From positions 124,001 through 188,000 of the forward strand of contig UWYS01000015.1 of assembly GCA_900291925.1 (NCBI GenBank): a DNA stretch of 64,000 nt, read 5' to 3'. Below are positions 20,562 to 31,321 of the stretch, piece after piece. The notes beneath the pieces were generated by a model, which did no database searches, had not been told where the DNA came from, and saw nothing but the letters and a program-made list of their open reading frames with translations. Position 1 is the first letter of the stretch, and each line of letters opens with the position of its first letter. The stretch comes from Thecaphora thlaspeos (taxonomy: Eukaryota > Basidiomycota > Ustilaginomycetes > Urocystidales > Glomosporiaceae). A program made the translations under genes and the position numbers.

Positions 20562-22711
20562 ATGACGACGACGACGACGAAGACGCCACTCGCGGCAGCG
20601 ACTCGCGCCCTTCTAGCGGCAGCAGGACGATCAAGGCTCTGCTCGCCTACACTAGTCGCCTTCTCGCCCGCCGCCTTGCAACGGCGAGGCAACGCTACCC
20701 ACGCTGCAGCCGCCTCGCCGACGCCGATGCAGCAGCAGACCGAGACGGTACGCGCAATGGGATTGCTGATGGCCGAGGTGCGTGGCCCCCTGCCGCAGCG
20801 TATCAAGGTCCGCATGCCTAGTGAGTGCCGTCCTTGCACCTCTCCTTGTCGGCGGTAAGGAAAGCCTGTTGGATAGGTGTTCCGTCTCTGTGTTCCGCCG
20901 ACTAACATTATCACGTCCTTGCTGTCTCTCTCTCTCGACGCCGCGCAGCGCGTCTGGCGCCCAAGCGCAGCTGGGTCAACGAGGTCCATGCCCAGCCCAA
21001 CGAGGTCAAGCCGCTCGAGCTCACCCCGGAACTGGAAGCCACGCTGCTCAAGCCCAAGCACATGTCGGACAGCTACGTCGAGCTCTGGCTGCCCTTCCGC
21101 GACGATCCAGAGCTACTGGAGAAGTACATCGCCACATCGGGCATGGTCCGGCTGGGAAAGATCCTCGAGGACCTCGACACGCTGGCGGGCGCCATCTCCT
21201 ACCAGCACGCACTCGACGCGGCCCCACGCGCAGGCGACCTGTCTGCCCCGCTTTACATCGTGACGGCCTCGGTAGACAGGCTCGACCTGCTGGAGCCGCT
21301 GAGATCCGATGCCAACTACAGGCTGAGTGGCCATGTCATCTATGTGAATAGCGGTGCGCGCTATTTCACGGCTCGCTCTCCAGCCGCCTCCTGACCCCAC
21401 TCTGACCCTGCTCCTGCCTGCGACATTCGCCCTCTGCCCGTTGCAGGTCGGATCGTCAAGCATGGAGGTCTTCGTTAGCATTGAACGGCTTGACCACCTT
21501 TCGGGGCCCAGCAAGGTCTGCTTGACCGGAAGGTGAGTCACAAGTGTGTCCGGCGCGAATAAGGCTGCGCGGACATCCAGTCGTGTCTAGACTGACGCAC
21601 CATCTCGGCGGTTCGCTGCCGCCGCCACCGCAACAGGTTCACGATGGCGGCGCGGAACGCCGCGACACTCAAGAGCCAGCGGATCGCCCCATTGCTTGTC
21701 GAAACCGAGGCCGAAAAGCGGCTGTACCGTATCGGAGAAGGTGAATAGCCCGAGCGACGCGTCGACTTTTCCCCTTACTCAATGTCTTCTTCGCTGAGCT
21801 CCTCACCTTCCCGGCCCCCCACGCCCCCGATCAGACTTCAAGAAGCGCAAGCGCGAAGAGGCCGCCACCTCGCTCGAGCGCGTCCCGCCGACCAAGGATG
21901 AAGCGGTCCTACTGCACTCGCAGTACCTCGAGGGTCTCCAATCTGGCCTCTTCTCCACCGACGAGCCTGCCGAGACGCCGAAAAAGGGGGCAAAGAGGCC
22001 CGAGCTGGTGCCGGTCCACAAGACGGCGCTGTCGGCCACGATGCACCTCCACCCGCAACAGCGAAACGTGCACGGTAAAGTCTTTGGTGGCTTCCTGATG
22101 CGGTCGGCATACGAGCTGGCTTGGATGGTCGCCGGTGGGTCCCCTCCCCTTGTCGCATCACCTTTCACTCTCTGCTGTCTCGCTCACTAGCGAAAGTTTG
22201 CCTTCTTCTTGTGCGGTTGTCCGCACTGGCAGCATCCTTTGTTCACCGTCAGGTGCAGTTCCTTTCGCTTGACGCGCTAAGCTTCCACGCTCCCGTTCCC
22301 ATCGGCGCGATCCTCCGCCTCTCTTCGCAGGTCACCTACTGCGAGTCGTCCCGAGACGGATTGACGGGCGAGCGCGCCGTAGCGGGCGTCAGCGTGCTGG
22401 CGGAAGTGGTCAACCTCGAGACGGGCGTAGGCAGCAAGAGCAATACCGTGAGTTCCGCGCGCTTGGCCCGACACAGCGCGAAGTGGTGAGAGCATGCAGA
22501 GGCAAAAGTGACTGACGCGCCGCCGAGGACTACACTTTGCGCTTGCGCTGCTGTGTTACAGTTCCATTTTAGTTTCGACCTGGGCTGCGAGCCGACGCGC
22601 AAGGTAATGCCGCAGACGTACAAGGAGGCGATGCAGTGGATCGAGGGCAAACGGCGAGTGGAGCTGGGCGAGGCGATGCGGGCGCTGTACGGCGATGGAG
22701 AGCAGGCGTAA
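20562..22711 (+). CDS. Acyl-CoA thioesterase, ACOT9-like, mitochondrial double hotdog
   Basis: The enzyme hydrolyses acyl-CoA to free acid and CoA. Seven exons by splice consensus: 20562-20820, 20949-21343, 21447-21532, 21637-21740, 21835-22134, 22233-22447 and 22562-22711, all in frame, 502 residues. The N-terminus (MTTTTTKTPLAAATRALLAA, Arg/Ala-rich) is a mitochondrial presequence. The first hotdog domain spans SDSYVELWLPF to FTMAARNAATL, including HVIYVGSSSMEVFVSIE across the exon 2/3 junction. The second holds the ACOT9 hallmark QQRNVHGKVFGGFLMRSAYE and a matching strand FLSLDALSFHAPVPIGAILR. It ends NTFHFSFDLG and MPQTYKEAMQWIEGKRR, as in animal and fungal ACOT9 proteins. Intron lengths are 94-128 bases. 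The exon 2 donor (TAT-GTGAAT) and exon 6 acceptor were chosen to restore family continuity. Convergent with the proteinase B inhibitor gene. Confidence 0.88.
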
Positions 22712-22953
22712 CGGTGCGGCGAAGTGTGCGGGTGAGGGCAAGGGGTAGTGGCCGGCCGTCGTGCATGTGAGGAGGGAGTCGCTGTACGACCGCGCATGGC
22801 ATAGTGATGGCTAGTTTGTCGTCTGCGCTCAAGCGGCCGGGGGACTCGTAGGAAAGCCAGCAGACGAGGACTGAGACGGGCCTTTCGGACTGCAAGCATG
22901 TCATTCAGGGCATGAAAGATTCGGTGGAGACGAGCCTGAATCTAGCACTCTCT

Positions 22954-23408
22954 TTACATGGTCCTGACCTCACTGTCGGGCTCGAGGTACTCGCTGCGTC
23001 GTCACGACCGTACGGAGGTGAATGGAGAGTGAGCCAATCGCGGCACGGTATGGAAGCGCTGTACTGTGGCTCCTGCCATTTTGGGACTCACATATGCTCA
23101 TGTGCACCACCGGCACTCTGGGTGGTGAGCTCGTTTGCAATCGAGTCTGGGATGGTAGCGGAAAAGCCGCGGATGATGTCGGAGTTGAAGGACTGCTTGA
23201 TCTTGCCACCTTCTGCCTCGATTCGCTTCTTGTGCTCGTCAATGGCGGATTGAGGGGCACCTTGTTTGAATACGCTGTCAAAGGACGAGTTTGAGCGAGC
23301 GGAGGAAGAAAAGGATGATGGTGAGATCGAGGGAAGCGGGGGAGAGAGAGATATCAGGGGAAGCCGGGACTCTGGGACTTACACCATGAAAGGCTCGTGC
23401 GACGACAT
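22954..23408 (-). CDS. Proteinase B inhibitor, I9 family (PBI2-like)
   Basis: This is a small cytosolic inhibitor of vacuolar subtilisin-type protease, related to yeast Pbi2 and to subtilisin propeptides (inhibitor I9 fold). Three exons: 23383-23408 (MSSHEPFMV), 23092-23274 and 22954-22993, giving 82 residues and a TAA stop. The body VVFKQGAPQSAIDEHKKRIE, GGKIKQSF and IIRGFSATIPDS follows the I9 pattern. The last exon supplies the expected end, HIEYLEPDSEVRTM. Without the second intron (donor GTGAGT at 23091) the frame would stop at a TGA, so this intron is well supported. It shares a 655-bp divergent promoter with the RIM1-type gene. Confidence 0.87.
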
Positions 23409-24062
23409 GCTGGCTAGGGTGGATGAAAGGCGGGCAGAGAAGTGGAGACGGTGTGGAGCGAAGATTGTGCTGGCCTTCGTGGTGGGTTATGGTGGGGTGG
23501 TGGTAGAGGATGGACGACGACGAGCGACGGTCTCGTGCCGCCGCTGCCGCTGCTTGGAGCGTTGCAACATCTCGCTGCAGCTGCAGCCTGACAGAGAGAG
23601 CGTACGCGGCCCCAGAAACCTCCACATCATTTACCCTGTCCGTCGTCGGGGCGTGCACGTCCCCTCGTGTCTGGTCTATCCGCTCCACGGTCAGTAGGTA
23701 CTTCCTTTTCGGTGCCGAGAGAGAGGCTAGCCACGACGCGCACGTCGAGCTTTGTACTGTAGTTAGAGGCGCGCACTTTGTGGGCTGCCAGGTGGGAATG
23801 CGAGCGCAGCAGAAAGCGGCACGGGCCCCTTTGAGAGACGCGCAAACAGCGCACAAGCAGCATTCCGCACGCGACCGACCTTTTGAACCGAAACAGCCCC
23901 TCGCTCCTGCTGCAACCACTACCATAACCACCACCACCACATTCAAACACCTCGCAAGGATCCCCAACCCTCTTTTTTATCAGCTCTCACACCGTAACCG
24001 TCGTACCCGATATCTTTCCCTCGCCTGCCTCCCCGCAAGTCGCACACAAACAACTTCGCAAC
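23409..24062. promoter_or_regulatory. Divergent promoter between PBI2-like and RIM1-like genes
   Basis: 654 bp separate the two outward-facing start codons. No TATA box is obvious. Short frames on both strands are not supported as genes. CAC/CAAC-rich sequence precedes the RIM1-like start (23920-23945). Confidence 0.45.
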
Positions 24063-25135
24063 ATGATTGGACTTCGTTCTTCCTTTGGTGCCGTTAGGGC
24101 CGCCGCTGGCGGTAGCAGGGTGAGTTGACGCGGACATGAGTAGGAGAGACGTGTGATAGTCCCAGGTTGGAGCCATGAATGGAGGATGGGGTGCCTGCTC
24201 TGGCTATCTCACGTCGCCTGGACCGGAGGGCGTCAATGTCGTTGTCGCTGTCGCGCCCACAGGCCCCGAAACACCACGGGATCGACCATCGCCGTCTACC
24301 TGTCCGCACGGCTTGCTGACGACCGCCTCGCCTCTATTCCTCTTCCCTCCACCTCTTTACCGCGTCTTGGACCGCGCAGGCCCTCTCGACCTCTGCTGTG
24401 CGCAGCGACCTAGCCCGTATGCAGGTGCTCGGCCGTCTGGCCGCCGATCCACAAGTCAAGAGCACAAAGAACGGCAAGGACTACGTCCGATACACGGTCG
24501 CCACCAGCGACCCGCCCGCTGGCCCGGCGGGAGAGAACGGCGGTGAGCAGACAAACCTTGGCCGGCCAGACAGACGAGAGAGAGTGTGTGGACACGACGA
24601 GCTGACGTTGGTTTCGTCCTTGGTTTTGATGGTGTACACACTGCGCGCTCGCTCTCGCTGGCGATGTAGAGCCGGCTCCTCAAACGACTAGCTACCACCG
24701 ATTCTATGTGTTCGGAGAGCGGGGTGTGGACCGTATGAAGTCGATCAAGAAGGGGTGAGTCGGCTCGCTGCGGTGGGCGTCACGGTTGAGCTTGCGCGCG
24801 AACAAGAGGAAGCTGACTTTCTTTGGCCGTCGTCGTCGTGCCTCGCGCGTTTTTCCCCTTGCGGCGGCGTCAGCTATCGCGTCCTGGTGGACGCCGAGTT
24901 CCGGATCGAGAGGACGCCGTCGCCCGACGGCCAGAACCCTGCGCGCGACAACCTGCTGGCCCTTCACCGTGAGTTGACCCCATCTTGGCGACTGCGACCC
25001 ACGCACGCGCCGTGTTCGAGTGGCAACGGGAAGCTGACGTCCATACACCTAACCTGTCGTGCTCGCGCGGGCGTGTGGTGTGGTGCTGTAGGTGGTATCC
25101 AGGTGATTTCGAAGCCAAGGGAGTCGTCCGAGTAG
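24063..25135 (+). CDS. RIM1: Mitochondrial single-stranded DNA-binding protein
   Basis: This is the OB-fold SSB that coats single-stranded mitochondrial DNA during replication. Five exons: 24063-24119, 24380-24542, 24670-24754, 24874-24968 and 25092-25135, in frame, 147 residues. The presequence is MIGLRSSFGAVRAAAGGSR. The OB fold is then clear: MQVLGRLAADPQVKSTKNGK, DYVRYTVATSDP, SYHRFYVFGERGVDRMKSIK, YRVLVDAEFRIERT and a short C-terminus GIQVISKPRESSE. The order and spacing match fungal Rim1 and bacterial-type SSB domains. Intron 1 (260 bases) is the longest; the rest are 119-127 bases. All donors are GTGAGN. Confidence 0.9.
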
Positions 25136-25873
25136 AGGCGTCTCGTGGGTTCAAGCGATGCATCGCAGTGGGAACGGGGTGTACAAATGTGGACATGAGA
25201 ATCATAGTGACTTGATCTGGAGACCAGGTATGGCCTACGTAACGTAGGCTGGATGAGTTCGTGTCTGTCGGGCTGTGCCGAGAGGCTCAAGGTTCATCGC
25301 TCGCTGCGTCTGCTACGATCACTCGAGTGGACGCGCAAGCATGTCGCAGTGGCGGGGGAGGGGACATTGAAGGGGTCGCGAGGCGGCGAGGATGGTGAGC
25401 GCGGTGGTGCATGCATAGCGAAGTCTGGTGGGGTCGAGGGCTGGGCGAGCGAACTCGAGTCAGACGAGCGCCGGCTACACTAAGCTGGGAGGTGCGGGAG
25501 TGATTTGTCAGCGTGGAAGCGGGCGGCGGGGTGAAATTTGTTGATTTTTTTGCGCGAGTTGGACGTGCGTGGCAGCCGGCAGGTCAGGTCAAAGGAACGA
25601 CGGGCGTCGGCTGGAAGGCGCATCGCCGCGATTCGCCGAAACGAGCTGGAGCTGGGCGAGCGAGACGAGGCTGGAAGGGAAGCCTTCTCGTCGACCGGCG
25701 CTGTGCCGCGACAGAGGCGGCGCCGCATGGCAGCCAACCACCTGGACGCCATTAGCAAAACCTTTCCATCCCTTCCACGCCATCACCACCATCCATTCAC
25801 CGCCCCATTTTCCTCCCTCCCACCATCCTCCACCACAACCCTTCTTCACCACACGCTCGCACGCACGCCCGCA
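25136..25873. promoter_or_regulatory. 5' region of HEM1, no separate gene
   Basis: This holds the 3' flank of the RIM1-like gene and the promoter/leader of HEM1. The HEM1 frame is open upstream to 25538, but that part is Arg-rich and contains low-complexity CAC/TTC sequence just 5' of the chosen ATG. No clear TATA box. Confidence 0.45.
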
Positions 25874-27898
25874 ATGGAGCGCTCCATTTCGTCGCTCAGG
25901 CAGTTCCGCCAGGCCTGCCCCTACCTCGGCAAGGTCTCGATGCCGCAGCTCCGCCAGATGTCCACCACCTTGGTCCACCCGGGCGGCCCCACCACCCTCG
26001 TCAACCACGCCCTCGACTGCCCCGTCATGAGCCAGAGCCTCGCCATAAAGACCGACCAGCTCACCAGCGGCAACGCCCACACCTCCATCCCCACCTTTGG
26101 CGCTTCCAGCTCCACCTTTGCCGCAAAGGCCCCCGCCCACGCTGGCTGCCTCTTCAGCTCCGCTCTCGCCCACCAGAAGCGCACCTACGTCACCCGCCCC
26201 AACACCCCCAACTATGCCTCCTTTGCCCGCCCCGACGAGATCCAGCGTCTCCACGCAAACGAGGGCGTCCGCATCCGGAGCGAGAGCGACGTCGAAAAGT
26301 GCCCGCACGCCCGCAGACTCGCAGAGGCCGCCGTCGAAGCCATCCCTCCCCACCGCCGGAAGGCCATCAAGAAGCAGGCGCGCACCCCGGGCTCTGGCCT
26401 CGGCCTCCACCCGGAGCCAGAGCGAAAGCAAGCGCCCGGCTTCCACTACGAGGCTTTCTACCACGACCAGCTCGCCGCCAAGCACAAGGACAAGTCCTAC
26501 CGCTACTTCAACAACATCAACCGCCTCGCAGGCAGGGCCTCGCGCGGCCACCTCTCCGATGAGGGCGACGAAATCACCGTCTGGTGCGCCAACGACTACC
26601 AGAACATGAGCCGCCACCCCGTTGTGCTCGATGCGATAAAGCACACGCTCGAAAAGTACGGCGCCGGCGCAGGCGGCACCCGCAACATCGCCGGCCACAA
26701 CCAGCACGTCGAGCGCATCGAAAACACCATTGCCCACCTCCACCGCAAGGAGGGCGCGCTCGTCTTCGGCTCGTGCTACGCCGCCAACGACGCCACCCTC
26801 ACCATCCTCGGCTCCAATCTCCCCGACTGCGTCATCCTCAGCGACTCGAGCAACCACGCCTCGATGATCCAAGGCATCAGGCACAGCGGCGCGCGCAAGA
26901 TGGTCTACCGCCACAACGACATGGCCGACCTCGAGGCCAAGCTCGCCTCGCTCCCCGTCGACACGCCCAAGATCATCGCCTTTGAGAGCGTCTACTCGAT
27001 GTGCGGCACCGTTGGCCCCATCGAGGCCACCATCGAGCTGGCCGAAAAGTACGGCGCCATCACCTTCCTCGACGAGGTCCACGCCGTCGGCATGTACGGC
27101 CCGCGCGGCGCCGGCGTCGCCGAGCACCTCGACTGGACCGTCCAGGCGGCCCAGGGCGCGCACCCGGGCCTGCTCAAGGGCACGCTGATGGACCGCATCG
27201 ACATCATCACGGGCACGCTCGGCAAGGCGTACGGCAACGTCGGTGGCTACATTGCCGGCTCGAACCGCTTCGTCGACCTCATCCGCTCCTTTGCGCCGCA
27301 GTTCATCTTTAGCACCACGCTGCCCCCGGCGGTGCTGACGGGCGCCGACACGGCCATCAAGGTGCTCATGTCGAGCAACGAGTCGCGCCAGCTGCAGCAG
27401 ATCCGGACGCGCGAGTGCAAGCAGAAGCTGCTGGCGGCCGGCATCCCGCTGCAGCACAATCCGTCGCACATCGTCCCCGTGCTCGTCGGCGATGCGGAGA
27501 AGGCCAAGGCGGCGTCGGACATGCTGCTCGAGGTGCACGGCTGCTACGTCCAGCCTATCAACTTCCCCACGGTCGCGCGCGGGCTCGAGCGCCTGAGGAT
27601 CACGCCCACGCCCAGCCACAGCTCGGCGGACGTCGATCACCTCATCGAGGCGCTCAAGGATGTGTGGCAGACCCTCGGGCTGAGGACGGTCAAGGACCTG
27701 AGGCAGGCCAAGGAGGGCGAGGACGCGATGGCCGACCTCTTCCGCAAGGCCGAGGTCGAGGAGGCATCCGCGCCGCTGTGGAGCGATGAGCTGCTCGGCA
27801 TCAAGGCCAAGGTGGGCGCGGTCGGCTTCGAAGGTATCAAGCACGAGGCAGAGGCGCCCGTCGGCGGTGCTGGTGTCAGTGCTGGTGCGGCCGTCTAG
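25874..27898 (+). CDS. HEM1: 5-aminolevulinate synthase, mitochondrial
   Basis: The enzyme condenses glycine and succinyl-CoA to 5-aminolevulinate, the committed step of haem synthesis, in the mitochondrial matrix with PLP. It is one exon of 674 residues, longer than yeast Hem1 because of an extended N-terminal region. That region carries three Cys-Pro dipeptides in haem-regulatory-motif context: QACPYL (C15), LDCPVM (C49) and EKCPHA (C143). The core begins at [12 protein letters not shown]. It contains [27 protein letters not shown], the PLP His in [17 protein letters not shown], and the Schiff-base lysine in [14 protein letters not shown] (K451). [13 protein letters not shown] and the C-terminal HIVPVLVGD block are intact. 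Stop is TAG. An antisense open frame of 751 codons is a codon-bias shadow. Confidence 0.96.
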   Translation: MERSISSLRQFRQACPYLGKVSMPQLRQMSTTLVHPGGPTTLVNHALDCPVMSQSLAIKTDQLTSGNAHTSIPTFGASSSTFAAKAPAHAGCLFSSALAHQKRTYVTRPNTPNYASFARPDEIQRLHANEGVRIRSESDVEKCPHARRLAEAAVEAIPPHRRKAIKKQARTPGSGLGLHPEPERKQAPGFHYEAFYHDQLAAKHKDKSYRYFNNINRLAGRASRGHLSDEGDEITVWCANDYQNMSRHPVVLDAIKHTLEKYGAGAGGTRNIAGHNQHVERIENTIAHLHRKEGALVFGSCYAANDATLTILGSNLPDCVILSDSSNHASMIQGIRHSGARKMVYRHNDMADLEAKLASLPVDTPKIIAFESVYSMCGTVGPIEATIELAEKYGAITFLDEVHAVGMYGPRGAGVAEHLDWTVQAAQGAHPGLLKGTLMDRIDIITGTLGKAYGNVGGYIAGSNRFVDLIRSFAPQFIFSTTLPPAVLTGADTAIKVLMSSNESRQLQQIRTRECKQKLLAAGIPLQHNPSHIVPVLVGDAEKAKAASDMLLEVHGCYVQPINFPTVARGLERLRITPTPSHSSADVDHLIEALKDVWQTLGLRTVKDLRQAKEGEDAMADLFRKAEVEEASAPLWSDELLGIKAKVGAVGFEGIKHEAEAPVGGAGVSAGAAV

Positions 27899-29207
27899 GG
27901 TGGGAGGCGTGCGTCTTGTCGTCGCCTGACCCGTTTGTGCGTTTCAACAGACAAACAAGCCCGCTAGCCACTGAACATCCAAGATGCTCTTCCTCGACCG
28001 GTCTTTCGCGTCGACTGTCGTCGTCGTCGTTGTCGTCGTCGTTGTCTCTCTTTTGCTTTGTCTCTTCTGTAGTTGGCTCCAGTGCCTCTCTTTACGCCTC
28101 TGCAGCCCACTCGCCTCGCTCCTGCACACCGCTACCACTCCACTCCTGTTTTTCCTACTTCTCATGCACCTCGACCCATGTCTCGTCCATCGTCCAACGT
28201 TGTTGATCTCGGTCCGCCGCGTCGCTCGTCTTGTTTCGTTCGCTTTGTAGCGACCGATGGCGTCTGAGAGGAAAAAGAATGGTATCAGACATAGGGAGGT
28301 TTTGTACCACTCCCTTTTTTCACCTTTTTTTTTTTTTCTTTTTTTTTTTCCCTTGTCTGTGCGGCAGTGTTGCGGGAGAGTGTAAGGAAGAGGGAGATTG
28401 AGAGTGAGGTAGAAGGTAATGAAATTTGAACTTGCAGGATAGGGAGGTGAAGCGCGATGAGGGGGATACAGATATAGTGGTATTGTTTGCGGTTTGAGGG
28501 GAGGGATTTTTAGCTGGGGGTTTTTTTCTTGAGAGAATGGAAGAATAGAGTCGATGTATGAAAGGTCATTACAGTGGCGTGGAAGAGGAAGAACAGAAAA
28601 GGACGACACCCTCCCGACGGACTGGCCTGCTGCGACTGGGGAAGGTGTCGTGAGACTCAAAACGTTCATGACGCTCGACAGATGGTTGGGCGTTACGTCA
28701 TAGTGAGGTTCAGGATATCCGTTCGAAACGTCATCCTCCTCTCCACTGTACGAACGTCGGGCAGTCTGGCTACGTCGATATTTTCGCTCGTCCATTACGG
28801 AGCTACAATACTTAGAAGTAGAGAGTGTAAAGTGAGAGCGATGGTTTCGGTTCAACGTGTAGTGTGAATGCGTTATCCTCCTTTCTCTTCATCGTCGCAT
28901 GGATGGTGACGGTGGACGATATCGACACTACTGCGTTATAGGATACCGTCTCAGCAGACAAGTCGACCACCGAACATGCAACATCAGTCGGCTCAGTGAC
29001 TCTGTAGTGTGTAGGGTAGCGAGACGAGTGAGGAGCTCAAAGTTCCAAAAAACGCCGCCGCTCGAGTCGCTAGCACGACGGGCCCCTTCCCTACGTGCGA
29101 GATGCCACCGCACTGACAGACCAACGTCGGTCAGGTTTTCCTTTTTTTTTTCTTCATACACTCTCGCTCATCGCATCATATTTCCTCTATCCGCATCGCC
29201 TCGCAAC
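27899..29207. other. Convergent intergenic region, HEM1 / RRP8
   Basis: 1.3 kb between the stops of HEM1 (plus) and RRP8 (minus). It includes a GTC-trinucleotide tract at about 28013-28046 and a T-rich tract at about 28315-28351. A 303-codon minus-strand frame spans much of it but is low complexity (runs of Thr and Lys encoded by the tracts) and has no domain. No gene is supported. Confidence 0.5.
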
Positions 29208-30908
29208 CTACCGCCGCTTGTACAAGCAAGGTTTCAACAACTTGCCTCCGACCTGTACCAACTTGTCTTCGGTCCACGATTCGCTTTCCCCTTGCGTTGC
29301 GACCTCCTCGCTCCTCTTTACCTTTACGAATTCAAAAACGATGAAATGCGAGTTGTTCTGATCCATTTTCTCCATCTTGAATCCCATCTTCTCGACCAAC
29401 GTGACAAAAAAGTCGACGTTTGTGAACCGACTCGATACTTCCGCTATGAGCAGTTCGGCTCCGATGCGGAGACATCGTTTCGCTTCGAGGATCATGCTGG
29501 GCCAGTTGGTACCCATCAATGAGAGGCAGAAGATGGCTATATCCGCCTGGCCTTGTGCCGAGTGCGGCGGCGGTGCGAGGAGAGAGAGCGGGTCCGTCGA
29601 AGAGTAGTACCCGGGTAGAGGGATGGCGCCGATCGACGCTGTGTCCGCTTGGCGCACCCAGCCGTCGACCGTGTTGACGAGGTCGTACGAGAGTACCTTG
29701 TACTCTCCCTCTCGCACCAGCTTCTGCGCCAGCGCTCCTTCGCCCGCCCCGAGGTCGATGACGAAGGGACACGCGCCAAACCGCGCCTTGACCTCGCCCG
29801 TGTGCGCCGACTTGGTCGCTTTGCCGCTCCTCGCGCTCCCGCCGCCAGCCTTTCCCTTCTTGGCAGAGAGCAGCAGCGACGCGAGCATGTCGAGCGGGTT
29901 CTTGGGCCACGATTTGACCTGCGAGCGGAAACCCTGGTGGTACTCGTCAAAAATCGACGGGTCCGCCGTGAACGAGGAGAGGGCAGAGCGCGAGTCGGTC
30001 GTGTACAGCTGCTCGTTGATGGTGCGGAAGCGCGAACCGGTCAGGCGCTCGAGCATCTGCGACTGCAGCGCCGTCAGGGCGGGGGCCGCGGCCGGGGGGG
30101 TCGCGAGCTGAGCGGTGGGTGCAGAAGAGGAAGAGGTGGCGGATGCAGTAGGAACTGGAGCGTTGGCCTCAACGTTGGCCGGAGAAAATGGTGTCGCCTT
30201 CGAGCAAGCTTTCGTCGTGTTGGATTCTTGCTGGACCCCAGCGTCTCCCTCGACCGCCTCTGCCTGCTCCTGCTCCTGCTCCTGCTGCTCTAGCCTCCGC
30301 CTCTTGTTGAACTTCTTCCTCTGCGCCTTGCTGAGCGAGCTGAGCTCGACCTCCTTGTCGTCGATAACTACCTTTTCCCGCGCTGCCTGCAGCTGCTGCA
30401 GCTGCTGCTGGAGCGCGGGACCTTGGACGGCAAAGGGATCGTTGGTGATCTTCTTCTTCTTCTTCGACGCTGCGCCGCTAGCGTCGGTGGCGGATGCACG
30501 TTTCGACAATAAGGATGCGACGGCGGCGGCTCTTCCTTGCTCGTCCTCCTCGTCGTCAACCTGGGCGTCGTTGGGGTTGACGTGCGATGGGGCGTGGTCG
30601 GAGTGTTTGCGCTTGGCGAGCAGGCGACCTTTGAGCTTGACGTCTTCGATGGAGGAAGCTTTACCGTTGGCGCTAGCGTGAGCTTTTGGTGTGGCTCCTA
30701 CGCCGAGTGTGGCGGAGCGAGGTGCGGCTGGGACGGCGCTGGAGCTGGAGTTGGCGGCGCCCTTTTTGGAAGGCGACGAGGAAGACGAGGATGAGGTGGC
30801 GGCGGCAGCGGCGCCGAGCGAAGAGAACTTGGACATGATGCTGTCGGCTAGTATGGAGCGGTTGAGCTCTAGCTGGGTTTGAAGCGCGCCGAGGTCGAGG
30901 TCTGGCAT
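29208..30908 (-). CDS. RRP8: rRNA adenine-N1 methyltransferase RRP8
   Basis: Rrp8 is the nucleolar SAM-dependent enzyme that makes m1A in helix 25.1 of 25S rRNA. It is one exon of 566 residues; start MPDLDLGALQTQLELNRSI, stop TAG. The first ~300 residues are a basic, Ser/Ala/Gln-rich low-complexity region with nuclear/nucleolar-type Lys runs (ASKKKKKI, AQRKKFNKRRR). The C-terminal Rossmann methyltransferase domain begins LERLTGSRFRTINEQLYT. It then has the family signature EYHQGFRSQVKSWPKNPLD, SAM motif I FVIDLGAGEGALAQKL, VLSYDLVN, and AIFCLSLMGTNWPSMILEA. This is the diagnostic Rrp8 order. The open frame extends 51 codons further upstream, but the sequence there is not conserved-looking. 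Convergent with HEM1. Confidence 0.93.
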   Translation of the reverse strand: MPDLDLGALQTQLELNRSILADSIMSKFSSLGAAAAATSSSSSSSPSKKGAANSSSSAVPAAPRSATLGVGATPKAHASANGKASSIEDVKLKGRLLAKRKHSDHAPSHVNPNDAQVDDEEDEQGRAAAVASLLSKRASATDASGAASKKKKKITNDPFAVQGPALQQQLQQLQAAREKVVIDDKEVELSSLSKAQRKKFNKRRRLEQQEQEQEQAEAVEGDAGVQQESNTTKACSKATPFSPANVEANAPVPTASATSSSSAPTAQLATPPAAAPALTALQSQMLERLTGSRFRTINEQLYTTDSRSALSSFTADPSIFDEYHQGFRSQVKSWPKNPLDMLASLLLSAKKGKAGGGSARSGKATKSAHTGEVKARFGACPFVIDLGAGEGALAQKLVREGEYKVLSYDLVNTVDGWVRQADTASIGAIPLPGYYSSTDPLSLLAPPPHSAQGQADIAIFCLSLMGTNWPSMILEAKRCLRIGAELLIAEVSSRFTNVDFFVTLVEKMGFKMEKMDQNNSHFIVFEFVKVKRSEEVATQGESESWTEDKLVQVGGKLLKPCLYKRR

Positions 30909-31321
30909 GACGGGCGAGTGGGCGGGAGCGCAGGGGAGGTATGAGCTGGGAAGGGTGGGGGGTGGTGGTGGAGCAGAAAGGCGAGAGAAGGCCTTCCTTT
31001 GGTGGCTTGCTTCCTTTTCCAAGGGAATTTTGCAGCGACTTTTTCCTTTGCTCCACCTCAAGCGACGCGGCCGCCGGTCGCCGGTTTCCGAGCGTCGCGC
31101 TCCGATGTGGGCACGGCCTTCACACCTTGTCGCTTGCCGTCATCACGTCACCCTCTCCATGCGCCCCTCGCACCTCGCAGCCATTATCAGAAGCACGACA
31201 AGACCGCACGGTCTGTATTCAAGCGTCCCATGTATTGTACAAGTTGACGCCGTGCTGGCCTATCAATTTTGTTTTCCCTCCCTCTCTCTCTCTCTCTCTC
31301 TCTGTCTCGCGCTGCTTTGCT

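Noticed and set aside
23088..23090. TGA as the stop of the proteinase B inhibitor gene
   Set aside because: A GTGAGT donor overlaps it, and splicing to 22993 restores the expected I9 C-terminus, ending at a TAA.
25589..27844. 751-codon open frame antisense to HEM1
   Set aside because: It mirrors HEM1 exactly, is Val/Ala/Gly/Arg/Asp-biased as expected from GC-rich third positions, and has no domain.
27944..28855. 303-codon minus-strand frame between HEM1 and RRP8
   Set aside because: It consists of Lys, Thr and Phe runs from homopolymer and trinucleotide tracts, with no recognisable domain and no splice support.
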